Assembly (NCBI GenBank): GCA_041694515.1
Contig: JASMSZ010000008.1
Location: 1-6,601, forward strand
Origin: Halanaerobium sp041694515
GTDB taxonomy: Bacteria > Bacillota > Halanaerobiia > Halanaerobiales > Halanaerobiaceae
Reading direction: 5' to 3'
Length of the DNA: 6,601 bases
Positions 6,255 through 6,601 of the stretch are shown piece by piece (within the stretch, counting starts at the first letter, position 1; the number at the start of each line of letters is the position of its first letter). A model generated the notes under the pieces. It searched no databases. It was not told the origin of the DNA and saw nothing but the letters and a program-made list of their open reading frames with translations. A program made the position numbers and the translations under genes.

Positions 6255-6377
6255 AATAAATTTCCTCCTTTTTATTTGACAATCTCTCTAAAACTACAGC
6301 AGCCCTAACCGCTGTTGATACCTCTCACTCATTTTAAAAAACTACTCAGTTATCGCCCCCTTTTTCTTTGAAGATTA
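6255..6377 (-). other. 123-nt spacer and 5' leader of the binding-protein gene
   Basis: This gap separates the upstream dehydrogenase stop codon from the binding-protein ATG. It contains the strong AAGGAGG (about 6270-6264) and a small ACAGC/GCTGT pair (6296-6300 and 6311-6315). It is long enough to carry an internal promoter, but I could not find a convincing -35/-10 pair on the minus strand: a TAAAAT-like -10 lies in the T/A run at about 6331-6340 without a -35. No clear terminator for the upstream gene is seen either. Read-through from upstream is the simplest view. Confidence 0.4.
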
Positions 6378-6601
6378 TTATAAGCCGACAATATCTTCCA
6401 GAATTTCAGCTGTAGTAATTAATTCTTCCTCTGTCATCCGGTCAGAAGCAGTTCCTTTTTCCGCAGATTCAATAAAATGTAAGAGTTCATGATAAAACAT
6501 GGCAGTTGGCGGCAGATTAATGCCAGTTTCAATTTTAGGTTCTGCCTCTATATCAAATTCCACCGCTTCACCTTCTGCCGGATAAAAAGTAAGACCTTCC
6601 T
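6378..6601 (-). CDS. Gfo/Idh/MocA-type oxidoreductase, C-terminal end, cut by window edge
   Basis: The open frame continues to the right window edge without a start codon that looks real; a GTG at 6563 is in frame, but the codons before it stay open (residues EGLTFYPAEGEAVEFD). About 74 residues are visible. The end, with FYHELLHFIESAEKGT, then MTEEELITTAEILEDIVGL, matches the last two helices of Gfo/Idh/MocA dehydrogenases, where a F-[IL]-x-[AS]-[IA]-x-x-G segment is followed by a helix with x-x-I-L-E-x-[IA]. The NAD-binding and catalytic parts lie outside the window. It would be a second, different dehydrogenase upstream of the transporter, in the same direction, consistent with a sugar-oxidising pathway. 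The family call rests on the C-terminus alone and is moderate. Confidence 0.66.
   Translation of the reverse strand, partial: EGLTFYPAEGEAVEFDIEAEPKIETGINLPPTAMFYHELLHFIESAEKGTASDRMTEEELITTAEILEDIVGL

Noticed and set aside
6276..6281. TTGACA on the plus strand, resembling a perfect -35 box
   Set aside because: No plus-strand gene follows and no -10 lies about 17 nt downstream; it falls in the leader of a minus-strand gene.
6296..6315. ACAGC/GCTGT hairpin upstream of the binding-protein gene
   Set aside because: Only five base pairs with a 10-nt loop and no T-run; too weak to call a terminator or riboswitch.
6378..6563. A stand-alone 61-residue protein starting at GTG 6563
   Set aside because: The frame stays open to the window edge and the sequence matches a dehydrogenase C-terminus, so GTG is an internal Val codon.

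Overview
The window looks like part of a chromosome from an AT-rich, low-GC anaerobic firmicute. The substrate-binding protein has a plain signal peptide and no lipobox cysteine. This fits a firmicute with an outer membrane, and together with the codon use it suggests a Halanaerobium-like organism. That placement is inference; no rRNA or other marker is present. Every gene that can be supported lies on the minus strand, so the story reads from right to left.

Right edge to about 400: a sugar-uptake and catabolism cluster, probably one operon. In transcription order it holds the C-terminal end of a Gfo/Idh/MocA-type dehydrogenase (6601-6378, cut by the window), a periplasmic sugar-binding protein (6254-5316), a two-domain RbsA/MglA-type ATPase (5159-3654), an RbsC-type permease (3653-2607), a complete second Gfo/Idh/MocA dehydrogenase (2582-1431) and a TIM-barrel sugar phosphate isomerase/epimerase-like protein (1396-407). 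The binding protein, ATPase and permease make a full CUT2-type ABC importer. The two dehydrogenases and the isomerase-like enzyme would oxidise and rearrange the imported sugar or polyol. There is no kinase, aldolase or regulator in view, so the substrate cannot be named. The ATPase stop codon touches the permease start (TAAATG), and downstream gaps are 24 and 34 nt. Two larger gaps flank the binding-protein gene: 123 nt upstream, and 156 nt downstream holding a long-range inverted repeat, an arrangement typical of extra expression of the binding protein.

About 400 to 243: a non-coding spacer with a perfect 17-bp inverted repeat (337-372), three 13-bp tandem repeats that end exactly at the isomerase-like gene's stop codon (368-406), and a good extended -10 promoter for the next gene.

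242 to 1: the N-terminal 80 codons of an arsenite S-adenosylmethyltransferase (ArsM-like), with a cysteine-rich arsenic-binding head. It has its own promoter and RBS and is functionally unrelated to the sugar cluster.

I found no RNA gene, CRISPR array, transposase or phage gene. The sequence supports a conventional sugar-utilisation locus with some unusual small-scale repeat structure; I do not see a clearly new biological system.
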